Origin: an uncultured Candidatus Saccharibacteria bacterium
Lineage (GTDB): Bacteria; Patescibacteriota; Saccharimonadia; Saccharimonadales; UBA4665
DNA length: 64,000 bases
Reading direction: 5' to 3'
Assembly (NCBI GenBank): GCA_903840315.1
Contig: CAIMFK010000011.1
Coordinates: 1 to 64,000 of the forward strand
Shown piece after piece: positions 33,303-42,945 of the stretch. The notes beneath the pieces are model-generated. The model did no database searches. It saw nothing but the letters and a program-made list of their open reading frames with translations, and had not been told where the DNA came from. The stretch's first letter is position 1; each line of letters opens with the position of its first letter. The translations under genes and the position numbers were made by a program.

Positions 33303-34454
33303 TTAGCCACCAAAATATATAAATGTTAGGCTAGACGAATTGACATAATGATCATAGAAATTTCCATCATAGTTATCATTATATGAAAGTACATGCACTT
33401 GACTTCCCTCGATACCCACAACCCACATTGCATGGCCATAGGTACCACCTGTATAAATTGCAACGGATCCAATTTTTGGTGTACTACCAACAGGAATTCC
33501 AATTCTTTGGGCACTAAAAATCCAGTCTTTAGCATTGCCGAACCCATTGGTGCTAATTCCATAATTACTATATACCATCCAAGCCGTATAGCTTACGCAC
33601 TCCCTATTGCACATACCCCAATTATCACTATAGTCACAACCAGGAACAAAATCACTAGAATGAGCATAGTTACAGCCCCAGGATCCGAATATACCAGTTG
33701 CAATAGATGGATAAGTCCCTCCACACGATCCACTTGTTGTTAAAGATCCTGTCGAATCTAATTTCTTATTGGCTGCTAGTTGCTCTTGTCTCAATAAGAC
33801 TATCTTTGATTGGTTTGACTGGATTTGTTGGTTATACGCATCTTGCTGACTTTGGTTATAGCCCAACATAGATTGTTGCTTTTGTTGATCACTAGCCAAT
33901 TGAGCGTTCTGAACCTGCTGGAGATTTAAGGTCTGTTGAACCTGAGCCTTTTGAGAATTTAATTGATTTTGTAACTGTGCAATATCGGTTAATGTCTTCT
34001 GAATCTTACCCTCAACTGCTTTTTGATATGTCTGTTGGTCTACAAAAACATTCATGTTCTTGCTAGAAGCGAGCTGCTCTATCGTGCTTACCGAACCTCC
34101 AACATAAATGGCTCTAACATCTGAGGCCAAAACTGACTTTTGGTAATCTAAATCAGCTTGCGCCTTAACAATCTTATTTTGTAAATCTGATATTCTTTGT
34201 TGATTGGCTGATATTGCAATTTGCATTGCATTTATCTGGCTTTGCAATATGTTTATTGCATCTTGGAAGCTTTTAGCCTCTGTCTGGAGGGAATCAACGT
34301 TTCCTTGTGCGACAGCATTTTGATTTTGTAGATTATTGATTTGTTGCTGGAGAGTATCTGCCCTTACAAGCGGTGATAAAATCAAAATCAAGGCACCAAT
34401 AATAAAGAATGAAGCTCTATGATTAATTTTTATTTTGTTTGTATATTTATTCAT
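33303..34454 (-). CDS. Coiled-coil CHAP-domain peptidoglycan hydrolase (PcsB-like)
   Basis: A 383-residue exported protein with a signal peptide (about residues 14-32, SFFIIGALILILSPLVRA), a long Gln-rich coiled coil (about 33-240) and a C-terminal CHAP amidase/endopeptidase domain (about 245-383). The catalytic Cys is in NRECVSYTAW and the His in GTYGHAMWVVG. This layout is that of PcsB and related hydrolases, whose coiled coil is held inactive until FtsEX changes conformation. The gene directly follows ftsX, which strongly supports that role in separating daughter cells. Confidence 0.9.
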   Translation of the reverse strand: MNKYTNKIKINHRASFFIIGALILILSPLVRADTLQQQINNLQNQNAVAQGNVDSLQTEAKSFQDAINILQSQINAMQIAISANQQRISDLQNKIVKAQADLDYQKSVLASDVRAIYVGGSVSTIEQLASSKNMNVFVDQQTYQKAVEGKIQKTLTDIAQLQNQLNSQKAQVQQTLNLQQVQNAQLASDQQKQQSMLGYNQSQQDAYNQQIQSNQSKIVLLRQEQLAANKKLDSTGSLTTSGSCGGTYPSIATGIFGSWGCNYAHSSDFVPGCDYSDNWGMCNRECVSYTAWMVYSNYGISTNGFGNAKDWIFSAQRIGIPVGSTPKIGSVAIYTGGTYGHAMWVVGIEGSQVHVLSYNDNYDGNFYDHYVNSSSLTFIYFGG

Positions 34455-34524
34455 GTTTATTTCAGAGTAGTTATCCTATATAAATAATAGCATAACCTCT
34501 TTATTTGTGTAAATGGCGAATTTA

Positions 34525-35475
34525 TTATTTAGATGTACGAAGCTTTAAATATCTTGCAGTTGCAATGATCGAGAATAATGCTCCCAAACTGAATCCAAGA
34601 ACAATTTGTGCAAGTAAAATGAGCCAAATATATTGATTGAAATACCTTGATGCATATCCTATATTTAACAGGCCCAGACTACTTGCTTCTAGTGCTGAAG
34701 AAAATATTGAGAACATGATCTTAATCACTCCAATTGAGATTAATGCTGATATTACACCGTAGAAAGAAGCCTCAACTACGAATGGGCCCCTAATAAACCA
34801 CGGTTTCGCACCCAATAGTCTCATAATGGTAATCTCATCTTTTCGGTTAAATATTGCCATCCTTAAAGTATTAAAAATAATTAGCGCTGATACTAAGGCA
34901 AAAACTCCAATACCTATTAATCCGGCTTCTCTCAAAACTTTTGTAGCTTTAGCTATACGATCAATCGCCTGCTTTCTGTCACCAGAATAAGATGTTCCGA
35001 GCTGTGAATCTTGTAGCGCTAAATATTGTTTTTGGTTTATAAAATTCTTGATATCTTGAATCTTGTTTATGTCGAATGGGGTGATGTTGATGCTTGCTGG
35101 CAAGGGATTGCTTGTCTCATCTACTGCATTCAAAAGATTTTGATTTCCTGCGTTCTCAGTTTTATATATGGCCAAAGCCTCATCTTTAGATATGTATTCA
35201 ACTTTTTTAACATTAGGAAAATTTCTCAAATTGTTTTCAAAATCATTCAACTGTCGGGTAGTTGTTTTGTCGGATAGATATACTGTTATATTTATTTTAT
35301 TACTTATCTGATTAATTGTATTGCTGAAGGTAATGTTTGCAATGTATAGGAACAAGCTAATAAATAACGTCACAGTCATAACGGCGATTGCGGGTAATGC
35401 CAATGAAAGATTTCTGAAAAAGTTTACGAAACCTGATTTAATTACTCTAGTAAAAGTTATCCAGGATCTTTTCAT
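34525..35475 (-). CDS. ftsX: Cell-division ABC transporter permease FtsX
   Basis: A 316-residue membrane protein with four helices. One helix is near the N-terminus (about residues 22-47), followed by a large extracellular domain (about 50-165) that in the family contacts the hydrolase. Three C-terminal helices carry the motif IFNTLRMAIFNRKDEITIMRLLGA typical of FtsX. It overlaps ftsE by 4 bases. FtsEX does not transport substrate but transmits ATP hydrolysis to a periplasmic or wall hydrolase. Confidence 0.95.
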   Translation of the reverse strand: MKRSWITFTRVIKSGFVNFFRNLSLALPAIAVMTVTLFISLFLYIANITFSNTINQISNKINITVYLSDKTTTRQLNDFENNLRNFPNVKKVEYISKDEALAIYKTENAGNQNLLNAVDETSNPLPASINITPFDINKIQDIKNFINQKQYLALQDSQLGTSYSGDRKQAIDRIAKATKVLREAGLIGIGVFALVSALIIFNTLRMAIFNRKDEITIMRLLGAKPWFIRGPFVVEASFYGVISALISIGVIKIMFSIFSSALEASSLGLLNIGYASRYFNQYIWLILLAQIVLGFSLGALFSIIATARYLKLRTSK

Positions 35476-36152
35476 AGTCTATAGCTCGCATTTGTTCTAT
35501 CGCTAACAATTTTACCGTTCTCAATAACGACCACTCTTCTTTTTAGCTTATTAACTATTTCCTGATTGTGTGTCGTCAAAAGTACAGTTGTTCCGAACTT
35601 ATTGATTTTTTCTAAAACCTTAATTACATCCCAAGCGAATTTAGGATCAAGATTTCCCGTAGGTTCGTCAGCGATTAAAATTTTAGGCTGTCTCACAATC
35701 GCCCTCGCAATAGCAACTCTTTGTCTTTCCCCACCCGATAGTTCATATGGCATGTTATTTGCCTTATTTTTCAGATTCACAATATCAAGGACTTTTGGAA
35801 CAGTATTTTGAATTTCTTTATTGCCCATACCCACAATTTCAAGAGCAAATGCAACATTCTCGAAAACCGTTCTATTTGGAAGTAGCTTAAAATCTTGAAA
35901 TACTACACCTATTTTTCTTCTTAGTAAAGGAATGTCTTTATCCTTTAATTTGTCATAATCGATTCCACCTACAACGATTTTACCCGAAGTTGGCTTCTCT
36001 TCTCTTGTGAGCAATCTTAATAATGTAGTCTTGCCCGCACCACTTTGACCAACAACAATAACAAATTCTTTTGGCTCGATATGAAGATTTATTCTCTCAA
36101 GTGCTGTTGCTTTTCGGTTGTATATTTTTGATACTCTATCTAACAAAATCAT
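35472..36152 (-). CDS. ftsE: Cell-division ATP-binding protein FtsE
   Basis: A 226-residue ABC ATPase with Walker A (GQSGAGKTTLLRLL), Q-loop (VVFQDFKLLP), the signature LSGGERQRVAIARA, and Walker B (ILIADEPTGNLDP). The gene heads the ftsE-ftsX-CHAP hydrolase-ctp unit. A TATAAT at 36169-36164 lies 11 bases before the ATG; no ribosome site is visible, so the transcript may be leaderless or nearly so. Confidence 0.96.
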   Translation of the reverse strand: MILLDRVSKIYNRKATALERINLHIEPKEFVIVVGQSGAGKTTLLRLLTREEKPTSGKIVVGGIDYDKLKDKDIPLLRRKIGVVFQDFKLLPNRTVFENVAFALEIVGMGNKEIQNTVPKVLDIVNLKNKANNMPYELSGGERQRVAIARAIVRQPKILIADEPTGNLDPKFAWDVIKVLEKINKFGTTVLLTTHNQEIVNKLKRRVVVIENGKIVSDRTNASYRL

Positions 36153-36206
36153 ATTATGAATATATTATAGCAAAAGCGGTTTTATACTTGAACTAGATTA
36201 GCAGGA

Positions 36207-37283
36207 TTATTCTAAATCAATAAAAGCTTCGATGAGTTGATCAATGTTACCATCTAATATTGACTCAACATCACTTGTCTCAAAACTGGTTCTTAGATCT
36301 TTAACCATTTTATATGGGTGGAGAACATATGATCGAATTTGACTACCCCACTCAGCAGACTGATTTGGGCCTTTCAAGTCAGACAAATTATCTTTATGCT
36401 GTTCAATTTGAAGCTGGACTAATTTGGACCTAATAATTGTCATGGCTACTTCTTTGTTTTGTGCTTGGCTTCTTTCATTTTGAATCGCAACATTGATTCC
36501 TGTTGGAATATGGGTAATTCTTACTGCTGAATCAGTTGTATTGACTGACTGGCCACCATGCCCACCGGCTCTATATACATCAATCTTTAAATCCTTGGGA
36601 TCAATTTCTAGTCTCTCTGGTTGATTAATTTCTGGGAGCACTTCTACCTTTGCGAAACTAGTTTCTCGAAGATTATTAGAATTGAATGGACTAAGTCTAA
36701 CCAATCTGTGAACCCCATGCTCACCCTTGAGACGACCATAGATGTCTGAACCTTTAATCTCAACAGTGGCGCTCTTTAAGCCCGCTTCTTCACCTGGAGA
36801 TTCGTTAATTACTGAAACTTTAGCACGCTCTTTATCTGCCCAACGGCTATACATTCTGAGTAACATTTGTGTCCAGTCTTGAGCATCAGTTCCACCAGCT
36901 CCAGCATAAATACTAACTATTGCGTTATTGGAATCATAGGGGCCGGATAATCTAGTCTGTAGCCTAAGCTCATCCATATCGGACTTTATGCTCTCTATAA
37001 GTTCGCTAATATCTTGTTCTATTTTATTGTCATTGAGCTCAATTAACTCTTTCAAGTATTCAAAGTCACCGAGAATTGTGTCCCACGGTTCAACTTTTCT
37101 TTGTAAATCAGATAATTCCTGCATTACTATTTGAGCATGTTGTGAATTGTCCCAAAAATCATTTTGTTGTGATTGTTCCGTCAGATTTTTAAGCTGTGCT
37201 TTTAATGAATCATAGTTAATCTTATCCAATGATTTCTTGATTTCATCGGATAATTCATAGGTTAATTTTTTTAATTTATCCAT
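36207..37283 (-). CDS. prfB: Peptide chain release factor 2
   Basis: RF2 (358 aa) terminates at UGA and UAA. It has the anticodon-like SPF motif (VRLSPFNSNN) and the GGQ loop ([15 protein letters not shown]). The programmed +1 frameshift typical of many prfB genes is absent: the frame is open from the ATG at 37283 with no in-frame UGA. The presence of RF2 supports use of UGA as a stop codon. Its position after an M16-like gene is not informative. Confidence 0.96.
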   Translation of the reverse strand: MDKLKKLTYELSDEIKKSLDKINYDSLKAQLKNLTEQSQQNDFWDNSQHAQIVMQELSDLQRKVEPWDTILGDFEYLKELIELNDNKIEQDISELIESIKSDMDELRLQTRLSGPYDSNNAIVSIYAGAGGTDAQDWTQMLLRMYSRWADKERAKVSVINESPGEEAGLKSATVEIKGSDIYGRLKGEHGVHRLVRLSPFNSNNLRETSFAKVEVLPEINQPERLEIDPKDLKIDVYRAGGHGGQSVNTTDSAVRITHIPTGINVAIQNERSQAQNKEVAMTIIRSKLVQLQIEQHKDNLSDLKGPNQSAEWGSQIRSYVLHPYKMVKDLRTSFETSDVESILDGNIDQLIEAFIDLE

Positions 37284-37290
37284 TTTAAAC

Positions 37291-38583
37291 TTATTTCAAT
37301 CGCCAGAGACCTTTTAGTTGATTTTTTAACTCTAAGGCAACGTCGTCATTGATATTACCTAAAATGCCCAGCCCCCAAATGCCATCCTCAAACATGGCTC
37401 TAGATACTGCGATAATTGTATCTTTTTCTATTTTTTTAATTCTATCTGGAACCTGATAATAATCTTCAATAACGCCATCAAAAAAATATCTATTAGAATA
37501 TCCAGACATAATTCCAGCTACAGTCTGAGCGCTTCTTTGGAATCTACCAAGAGAATATTGCTTGGCTTCGGCAACATCATCATTTGCAAGTTCACCATTG
37601 AAAACTTTAGTCAATTCTTCTTTTATAATTTGAAAAAGTGGCACGATGTTTTCTTTCATTACTTGCGAACCAAACCACCAATTTGAACTTTCATAGGATT
37701 GGCCATATCCTGAGTTCATCCCATAAACAAGCCCTCTTTCTCTTGCAGTACCCAATATTTTTGAATAAAGAGTTTCGGTCAACATGGTATTTACTAGGCC
37801 AAGCGCATCAGCCTCAGGATCAGTGAGTTTCCTTTTCAAAAAACTATCAATGTAAAAGTAAATTGTATCTACAGAAGTGTTTTTTATTAGTAAAGGACTT
37901 GTAAGTTTTTTAGGCACTTCGTGAGGCAATTTAGGCCTTCCATTACCTTTTGGGAGATCCAAGCTTTCAATAAGTGCTTTCACTATTTTTTGACGATTTG
38001 GGGTTATTTTTCCAGCAATCACAAATCTTAGGTTTGTGAGAGTGTGGGTTTTATTGTAGTGATCCCAAATATCTGCTAATTTAACATTCTTCATGAGCTT
38101 TAGTCGCTCTTGGTCTGTTTTCGCAACGTAACCATATTTTTCTTTTAGAGCTAAGCTTAGATGCCTAAAATGATTGTTAGATCTCGAGGCAAGCTCTTCC
38201 TTAACATTTCCCGATTCAGCAATAAATTCGTCTTCAAGAAACAACGGCTTACTAATAGATACTAGAAGTAGATGCAAGATTCTTTCCCATTCAAAATCTG
38301 CGCATTCAGCTTCATAGGTAATATCGTATGCATTGGTTGAGGCATTATTATATGCTCCATTTTTTTCAAATTCTGCCTGAAAAGCCCTTGCCTTTGGGAT
38401 GAATTGATTAGCGCCAAGAAGTAAGTGCTCCATTAAATGGGGAGTTTCCCATTTACTATCTTCAACCAAATATTCTCCAGCCCTGAAGCTCAATTCAAAT
38501 GTCATAACACTAGCATCAGGGACATTAATTAAAAGTCCCTCAGCTCCACTATCTAATTTTAACTGGCTTACGGTATGCTTCAT
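37291..38583 (-). CDS. M16-family zinc peptidase-like protein
   Basis: A 430-residue cytoplasmic protein of the pitrilysin/processing-peptidase family. It retains the inverted zinc motif HLMEH (HxxEH) near residue 49 and a distal Glu in the helix ESGNVKEELASR, so it is likely an active metallopeptidase. A second, inactive-like half follows (about 220-430). It has no signal peptide. The start is 7 bases after secA, so the two are probably cotranscribed, perhaps for clearing signal peptides, which is inference. Confidence 0.88.
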   Translation of the reverse strand: MKHTVSQLKLDSGAEGLLINVPDASVMTFELSFRAGEYLVEDSKWETPHLMEHLLLGANQFIPKARAFQAEFEKNGAYNNASTNAYDITYEAECADFEWERILHLLLVSISKPLFLEDEFIAESGNVKEELASRSNNHFRHLSLALKEKYGYVAKTDQERLKLMKNVKLADIWDHYNKTHTLTNLRFVIAGKITPNRQKIVKALIESLDLPKGNGRPKLPHEVPKKLTSPLLIKNTSVDTIYFYIDSFLKRKLTDPEADALGLVNTMLTETLYSKILGTARERGLVYGMNSGYGQSYESSNWWFGSQVMKENIVPLFQIIKEELTKVFNGELANDDVAEAKQYSLGRFQRSAQTVAGIMSGYSNRYFFDGVIEDYYQVPDRIKKIEKDTIIAVSRAMFEDGIWGLGILGNINDDVALELKNQLKGLWRLK

Positions 38584-38590
38584 TTATTAA

Positions 38591-41197
38591 CTATCTTTTC
38601 TTGCGTCCTTTTAGTTTTCTTTGTCGTTCAGCTTTTCGAGTTTTCTTTTTTGCTACATGCTTCTTCTTAACTTCTTCGTTCTCAGTCTTCTTTGACACAA
38701 AGTCATCCTCACCAAAATCTTCGGCAGTAGTTATTTTATCAGCGTTGGAAACTGAGTTTCTTGCAGCTTTTGTAAGCTCAGTGTCCATAGGTGCTTCCGC
38801 AAGATTGGGCTCTGCATGGTAAAGAGACGCAACTATGTCATGCCTTAGAACTGACTGCATTGACTGGAAAATAATTTGAGATTGTCTTCGGTATTCTACC
38901 AATGGATCTCGTTGACCGACACTCATCCAGTGGATACCTTCTCGAAGATGATCCATATTTTCTAAATGCTGCATCCATAAATTATCCAGTACTTGAAGAT
39001 ACACTTCTCTTTCAATTTTTCGCATTATATCTTTGCCGAATGCAGTTTCACGGCCCTCGTACACTTCCATAGCTTCTGCAAGTAAAGTGGCACCAAACTT
39101 ATCGGGACTAGAACTAAATAATCTCTCCATGCTTTCTGGTGATAATGGGAGAACTTCATTTATGACCGATTTGTGATCATCAACTGAATCAAACTTTAAT
39201 TCTGACAAAGCCTTCATCTGCTCTTCGATAACAATTTTGATTCGCTTACTTATATCAGTAGCTAAGAGAATTTCCCGTCTCATACTATAAACAGCTTTTC
39301 TGTGCCTATTCATTACATCATCATATTGAACGACATTTTTTCTTTGGTCGAAATGAAAACCTTCAACTTTTTTCTGGGCACCCTCTAGGCTTTTAGAAAT
39401 TAATCTATTCTCGATTGGAGTATCATCATCAACCTTTAACCGGCTCATTAGGCCAGCTATTCTATCTCCACCAAATATTCTCATCAAATCATCTTCTGTG
39501 CTCACGAAAAATTGAGTCAATCCTGGATCTCCCTGTCGACCAGCTCTACCCCTTAGCTGGTTATCTATTCTTCTGCTTTCATGTCTTTCAGAGCCCAGTA
39601 CGAATAATCCACCGAGTTTCTTAACATCATCACCAAGTACGATGTCGGTTCCTCGACCGGCAATGTTGGTAGCTAAAGTTACTGCACCTTTTTCTCCTGC
39701 CTTAGCAATAATTTGAGCTTCCTTTTCATTGTTCTTTGCATTGAGAACTTTGTGGGGTACTCCGGCTTTATTAAGCGCGGCGCTTAACATTTCATTTTTT
39801 TCAATCGAAACAGTACCTATGAGTACTGGCTGACCTTTTTCATAACAAACTCTAACTTCTTTGGCTATTGCTGCAAATTTACCTTTTTCGCTTCTGTAAA
39901 TTCGGTCAGGCCTGTCTATTCTGTTAATAATTCGATTAGAAGGAATTTCGACTACATCCAATTTATAAATTTGATGGAATTCTTCACTTTCAGTCAAAGC
40001 AGTACCCGTCATGCCTCCAAGCTTTTCGTACAGTCTAAAGAGGTTCTGAAAAGATATAGATGCAAGCGTCATCGATTCTTGCTGAACTTCTACATTTTCT
40101 TTAGCTTCAATAGCCTGATGCAATCCTTCATTGTAGCGCCTACCTTTCAGTAGCCTACCCGTGAATTCATCCACAATAACAATTTCTCCTTCACGAGTCA
40201 CAACATAATCTTTATCTCTTTTGAACAGGGCGTGTGCTTTAAGTGCCTGCTCAAGATGATAAATAGTTCTAATGTTATCGGATGAGTAAAGATTATCTAC
40301 CCCAAGTATGGATTGTACTTTTTCGATTCCCTTATCCGTTAAAATTACAGTCTTCCTTTTTTCATCGGTTTCAAAATGTTCTTCACTATTCAATTGCCTT
40401 GCGACTTTCGAAAATTGTGAATAGGCATTTGCGCTTGTAACTGATGGAGCGGAAATAATTAGCGGGGTTCTGGCTTCATCGATTAAAATTGAATCTACTT
40501 CATCTACGATGGCATAATGAAGGTCTCTTTGTCTAAGCTGATCAGTCTCCCTAACCATGTTATCCCTAAGATAATCAAAGCCAAATTCATTATTTGTTCC
40601 ATATGTAATGTCGGCTTTGTATGCTTCCTGTCGGGATATTGGTCTTAAGTGCTTAAATCTATTGTCGCTGTGATCCTTGTTTATGTAAGTTTCATCATAG
40701 ATAAATGACTCATCTGGAATAATTACAGCTGTTGTCATGCCAAGAAAACTATAGACCTGGGCCATCCATCCAGCATCTCTTTGAGCGAGATAATCATTCA
40801 CAGTAACAACATGAACGCCCTTGCCTGTTAATGCATTTAAGAATACTGGCAAAGTTGCAACCAAGGTTTTCCCTTCACCGGTTTTCATTTCGGCAACATT
40901 ACCCTCATGCAAAACCATTCCACCAATAAGCTGTACATCAAAATGTCTTTGTCCCAAAGTTCTTGTTGCTGCCTCCTTAACGAGAGCAAATGCATCTGGC
41001 AGGATTTGATCTAAACTTTCTTTTGCCAATCTCTCTTTCAAAAAATTTGTCTGTTTTTTTAATTGAGAATCAGTCATTTTAGAATATTTATCAGCAAGAG
41101 AATTTATATCCTGAACTCGCTTTTTGAGTCTTTTAACTGTTTTTATCTGAGGGTCACCAAGTACACGCTTAATAATTTTTTTCACTGAATACTCCAC
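38591..41197 (-). CDS. secA: Preprotein translocase ATPase SecA
   Basis: An 868-residue motor that drives proteins through SecYEG. It has Walker A (MKTGEGKTLVATLP), the DEAD-like segment IVDEVDSILIDEARTPLIIS, the preprotein cross-linking region, and motif VI (GRAGRQGDPGLTQFFVSTEDDL). The C-terminal Cys/His zinc-binding tail is absent; instead the end is Lys/Arg-rich (KKKHVAKKKTRKAERQRKLKGRKKR region). GTG start at 41197; TACAAT lies about 20 bases upstream. Confidence 0.97.
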   Translation of the reverse strand: MEYSVKKIIKRVLGDPQIKTVKRLKKRVQDINSLADKYSKMTDSQLKKQTNFLKERLAKESLDQILPDAFALVKEAATRTLGQRHFDVQLIGGMVLHEGNVAEMKTGEGKTLVATLPVFLNALTGKGVHVVTVNDYLAQRDAGWMAQVYSFLGMTTAVIIPDESFIYDETYINKDHSDNRFKHLRPISRQEAYKADITYGTNNEFGFDYLRDNMVRETDQLRQRDLHYAIVDEVDSILIDEARTPLIISAPSVTSANAYSQFSKVARQLNSEEHFETDEKRKTVILTDKGIEKVQSILGVDNLYSSDNIRTIYHLEQALKAHALFKRDKDYVVTREGEIVIVDEFTGRLLKGRRYNEGLHQAIEAKENVEVQQESMTLASISFQNLFRLYEKLGGMTGTALTESEEFHQIYKLDVVEIPSNRIINRIDRPDRIYRSEKGKFAAIAKEVRVCYEKGQPVLIGTVSIEKNEMLSAALNKAGVPHKVLNAKNNEKEAQIIAKAGEKGAVTLATNIAGRGTDIVLGDDVKKLGGLFVLGSERHESRRIDNQLRGRAGRQGDPGLTQFFVSTEDDLMRIFGGDRIAGLMSRLKVDDDTPIENRLISKSLEGAQKKVEGFHFDQRKNVVQYDDVMNRHRKAVYSMRREILLATDISKRIKIVIEEQMKALSELKFDSVDDHKSVINEVLPLSPESMERLFSSSPDKFGATLLAEAMEVYEGRETAFGKDIMRKIEREVYLQVLDNLWMQHLENMDHLREGIHWMSVGQRDPLVEYRRQSQIIFQSMQSVLRHDIVASLYHAEPNLAEAPMDTELTKAARNSVSNADKITTAEDFGEDDFVSKKTENEEVKKKHVAKKKTRKAERQRKLKGRKKR

Positions 41198-41275
41198 TAG
41201 TTTTTTCCAATAAATATATTGTAGCTTGTTATTTAATAAAATGCGACTACAAAAATACTAATTAACAGATTAAAT

Positions 41276-41638
41276 TTAGTTCTTTGATTTGTTTCTTAAT
41301 AAATTTATTTTATGTCTAATTATCGAAGTCCCATGTAATTCTTTGTATTTCAAAATCTGATTCTTTAGCTTTGCTTCTACTATGTCTATTGCAGCATATA
41401 TATTCAATGTTGATTCTTTGGTAACCAATACCTCGTTTGGTAAAGTCATCTTAACTTCACATGTTAAAATTCTCTTAGTTTTTGACTTTGATTCCTTTAA
41501 CCATACTTCCGCATACGCACTTTCTCGTACATGTCTGGACATGTACTTATCTAAGTTAGCAATTTTTTTTAATGCATATTTTGATAAATCCTCGTCCACG
41601 GTTAAGTGGACTCCGTTTATAGTAATGTTTTCAATCAT
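41276..41638 (-). CDS. hpf: Ribosome hibernation promoting factor (HPF/RaiA, short form)
   Basis: A 120-residue protein with the beta-alpha-beta-beta-beta-alpha fold of the HPF/YfiA family. Key segments are ITINGVHLTVDEDLSKYALKKIANLDKYM, AEVWLKE and YAAIDIVEAKLKNQILKYK. It lacks the C-terminal dimerisation domain of long HPF, so it would stabilise inactive 70S particles instead of forming 100S dimers as long HPF does. Its start overlaps the serS stop by 4 bases, linking it to translation genes. Confidence 0.9.
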   Translation of the reverse strand: MIENITINGVHLTVDEDLSKYALKKIANLDKYMSRHVRESAYAEVWLKESKSKTKRILTCEVKMTLPNEVLVTKESTLNIYAAIDIVEAKLKNQILKYKELHGTSIIRHKINLLRNKSKN

Positions 41639-42930
41639 AGCCTTTCCATGCCCCCTATATAGCCCTTAAGTATATCAGGGACTAATATCTGGCCATCTTC
41701 TGTTTGATAATTCTCCATTATAGCTGCAAGAATTCTAGAAAATGCAAACACGGTAGCATCATTAGTATGGACAAACTCCACACTGTTATCTGCTTTTCGA
41801 TATCTAGTCTTTAATGATCGAGCCTGATAGTCAGTCATATAATCTGCGCTATGAGTTTCTCGATACTTCTTTTGTCCTGGAAACCAAACCTCTATGTCCA
41901 TTCCCTTAGCATTTGGTTTACCTATGTCTGCAGTACATTTCTCCAGAAGCTGATATGGTAGTTTTAAAGAATTTACGAAATATTCTTCAATAGCTACCAT
42001 TAATTTGTGCTCATCAAGCCCAGTATTTGGCGTAGAAAAAACTTCCATTTCCAACTTATCAAATTGATGAAGACGAATTATACCTTCAGTGTCCTTTCCA
42101 TAGGAACCAGCCTCTCTACGATAAGAAGTAGCGTAGCCCAAATATCTAATAGGTAATTGAGATTCTAATAAAATTTCATTCTGATACATATTGCATAGAC
42201 TGTGCTCAGCACTTGCATTCATCCACATATCATCATAAGCAAGTTTATATGTAACTTCCTCGGCATCGAGTCTCGTTGTTGCATGATAAGAAGCTGTGTT
42301 TACGATTCCTGGTGGTAATACTGGAACAAAAGGTTTTGATGAAATATTTAAATTATTTTCAGCAATCAATTGTTTGATAAATTCTTCGTCAGATAATTTA
42401 TCCATTACCCAGTTAATAATGGCAAATTGTAGACGAACCAATCCGCCCTTCAAATATACAAATCTAGATCCTGCAACTTTAGAAGCCCTAGTTTTGTCTA
42501 TTAAACTATCCTCATCGACAATCTCCCAATGGTTTTTTGCTTCGAAATTTAATTCCAATGGTTCAATTTTCTTAACAACTTGATTATCGTCTTCGCTGCT
42601 TCCTAGAGGCACCATTCCAAGTGGCATATTTGGAACGCCTGAAATTAAAGTTTGTAATTGTTTTTTTAAGTCATTTATTTCAGATTCCATAACTGAAGCC
42701 TGTTCTTTTAGAGACCTACCTTGCTCTATTTGATCCTGAGTTGGAGTGGAGTTGGAAAATTGTGATGCAAGTTGGTTTCTTTGCTTAAGAATTTCTTCTA
42801 TAGCGGGAATTTTACTTCTTATTTGATCATCGAGACTAATAATAGAGTCAACATCTACTTCATAACCCTTTTGCTGAGATTTCTCCCTGACTAGTTCTTT
42901 GTTGTCGCGAATATACTGAATATCTATCAT
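41635..42930 (-). CDS. serS: Seryl-tRNA synthetase
   Basis: A 431-residue class II synthetase with the long N-terminal coiled-coil arm that holds tRNA-Ser (residues about 25-105). The catalytic core has motif 2 (TSYRREAGSYGKDTEGIIRLHQFDKLEMEVF) and motif 3 near the end (AFSRILAAIMENYQ). A TATAAT at 42945-42940 lies 9 bases before the ATG, overlapping the end of the upstream nuclease gene. serS may therefore have its own leaderless promoter in addition to read-through. Confidence 0.96.
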   Translation of the reverse strand: MIDIQYIRDNKELVREKSQQKGYEVDVDSIISLDDQIRSKIPAIEEILKQRNQLASQFSNSTPTQDQIEQGRSLKEQASVMESEINDLKKQLQTLISGVPNMPLGMVPLGSSEDDNQVVKKIEPLELNFEAKNHWEIVDEDSLIDKTRASKVAGSRFVYLKGGLVRLQFAIINWVMDKLSDEEFIKQLIAENNLNISSKPFVPVLPPGIVNTASYHATTRLDAEEVTYKLAYDDMWMNASAEHSLCNMYQNEILLESQLPIRYLGYATSYRREAGSYGKDTEGIIRLHQFDKLEMEVFSTPNTGLDEHKLMVAIEEYFVNSLKLPYQLLEKCTADIGKPNAKGMDIEVWFPGQKKYRETHSADYMTDYQARSLKTRYRKADNSVEFVHTNDATVFAFSRILAAIMENYQTEDGQILVPDILKGYIGGMERL

Positions 42931-42945
42931 ATAGCCTTAATTATA

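Noticed and set aside
33326-33562. Overlapping minus-strand frame inside the CHAP hydrolase gene
   Set aside because: It is an alternative frame of the CHAP domain coding sequence, rich in Met from ATG-containing codons shifted by one base; no independent start signals.
36207-37283. Programmed frameshift in prfB
   Set aside because: The reading frame is open from the ATG and has no in-frame TGA or slippery CTT TGA sequence near the start.
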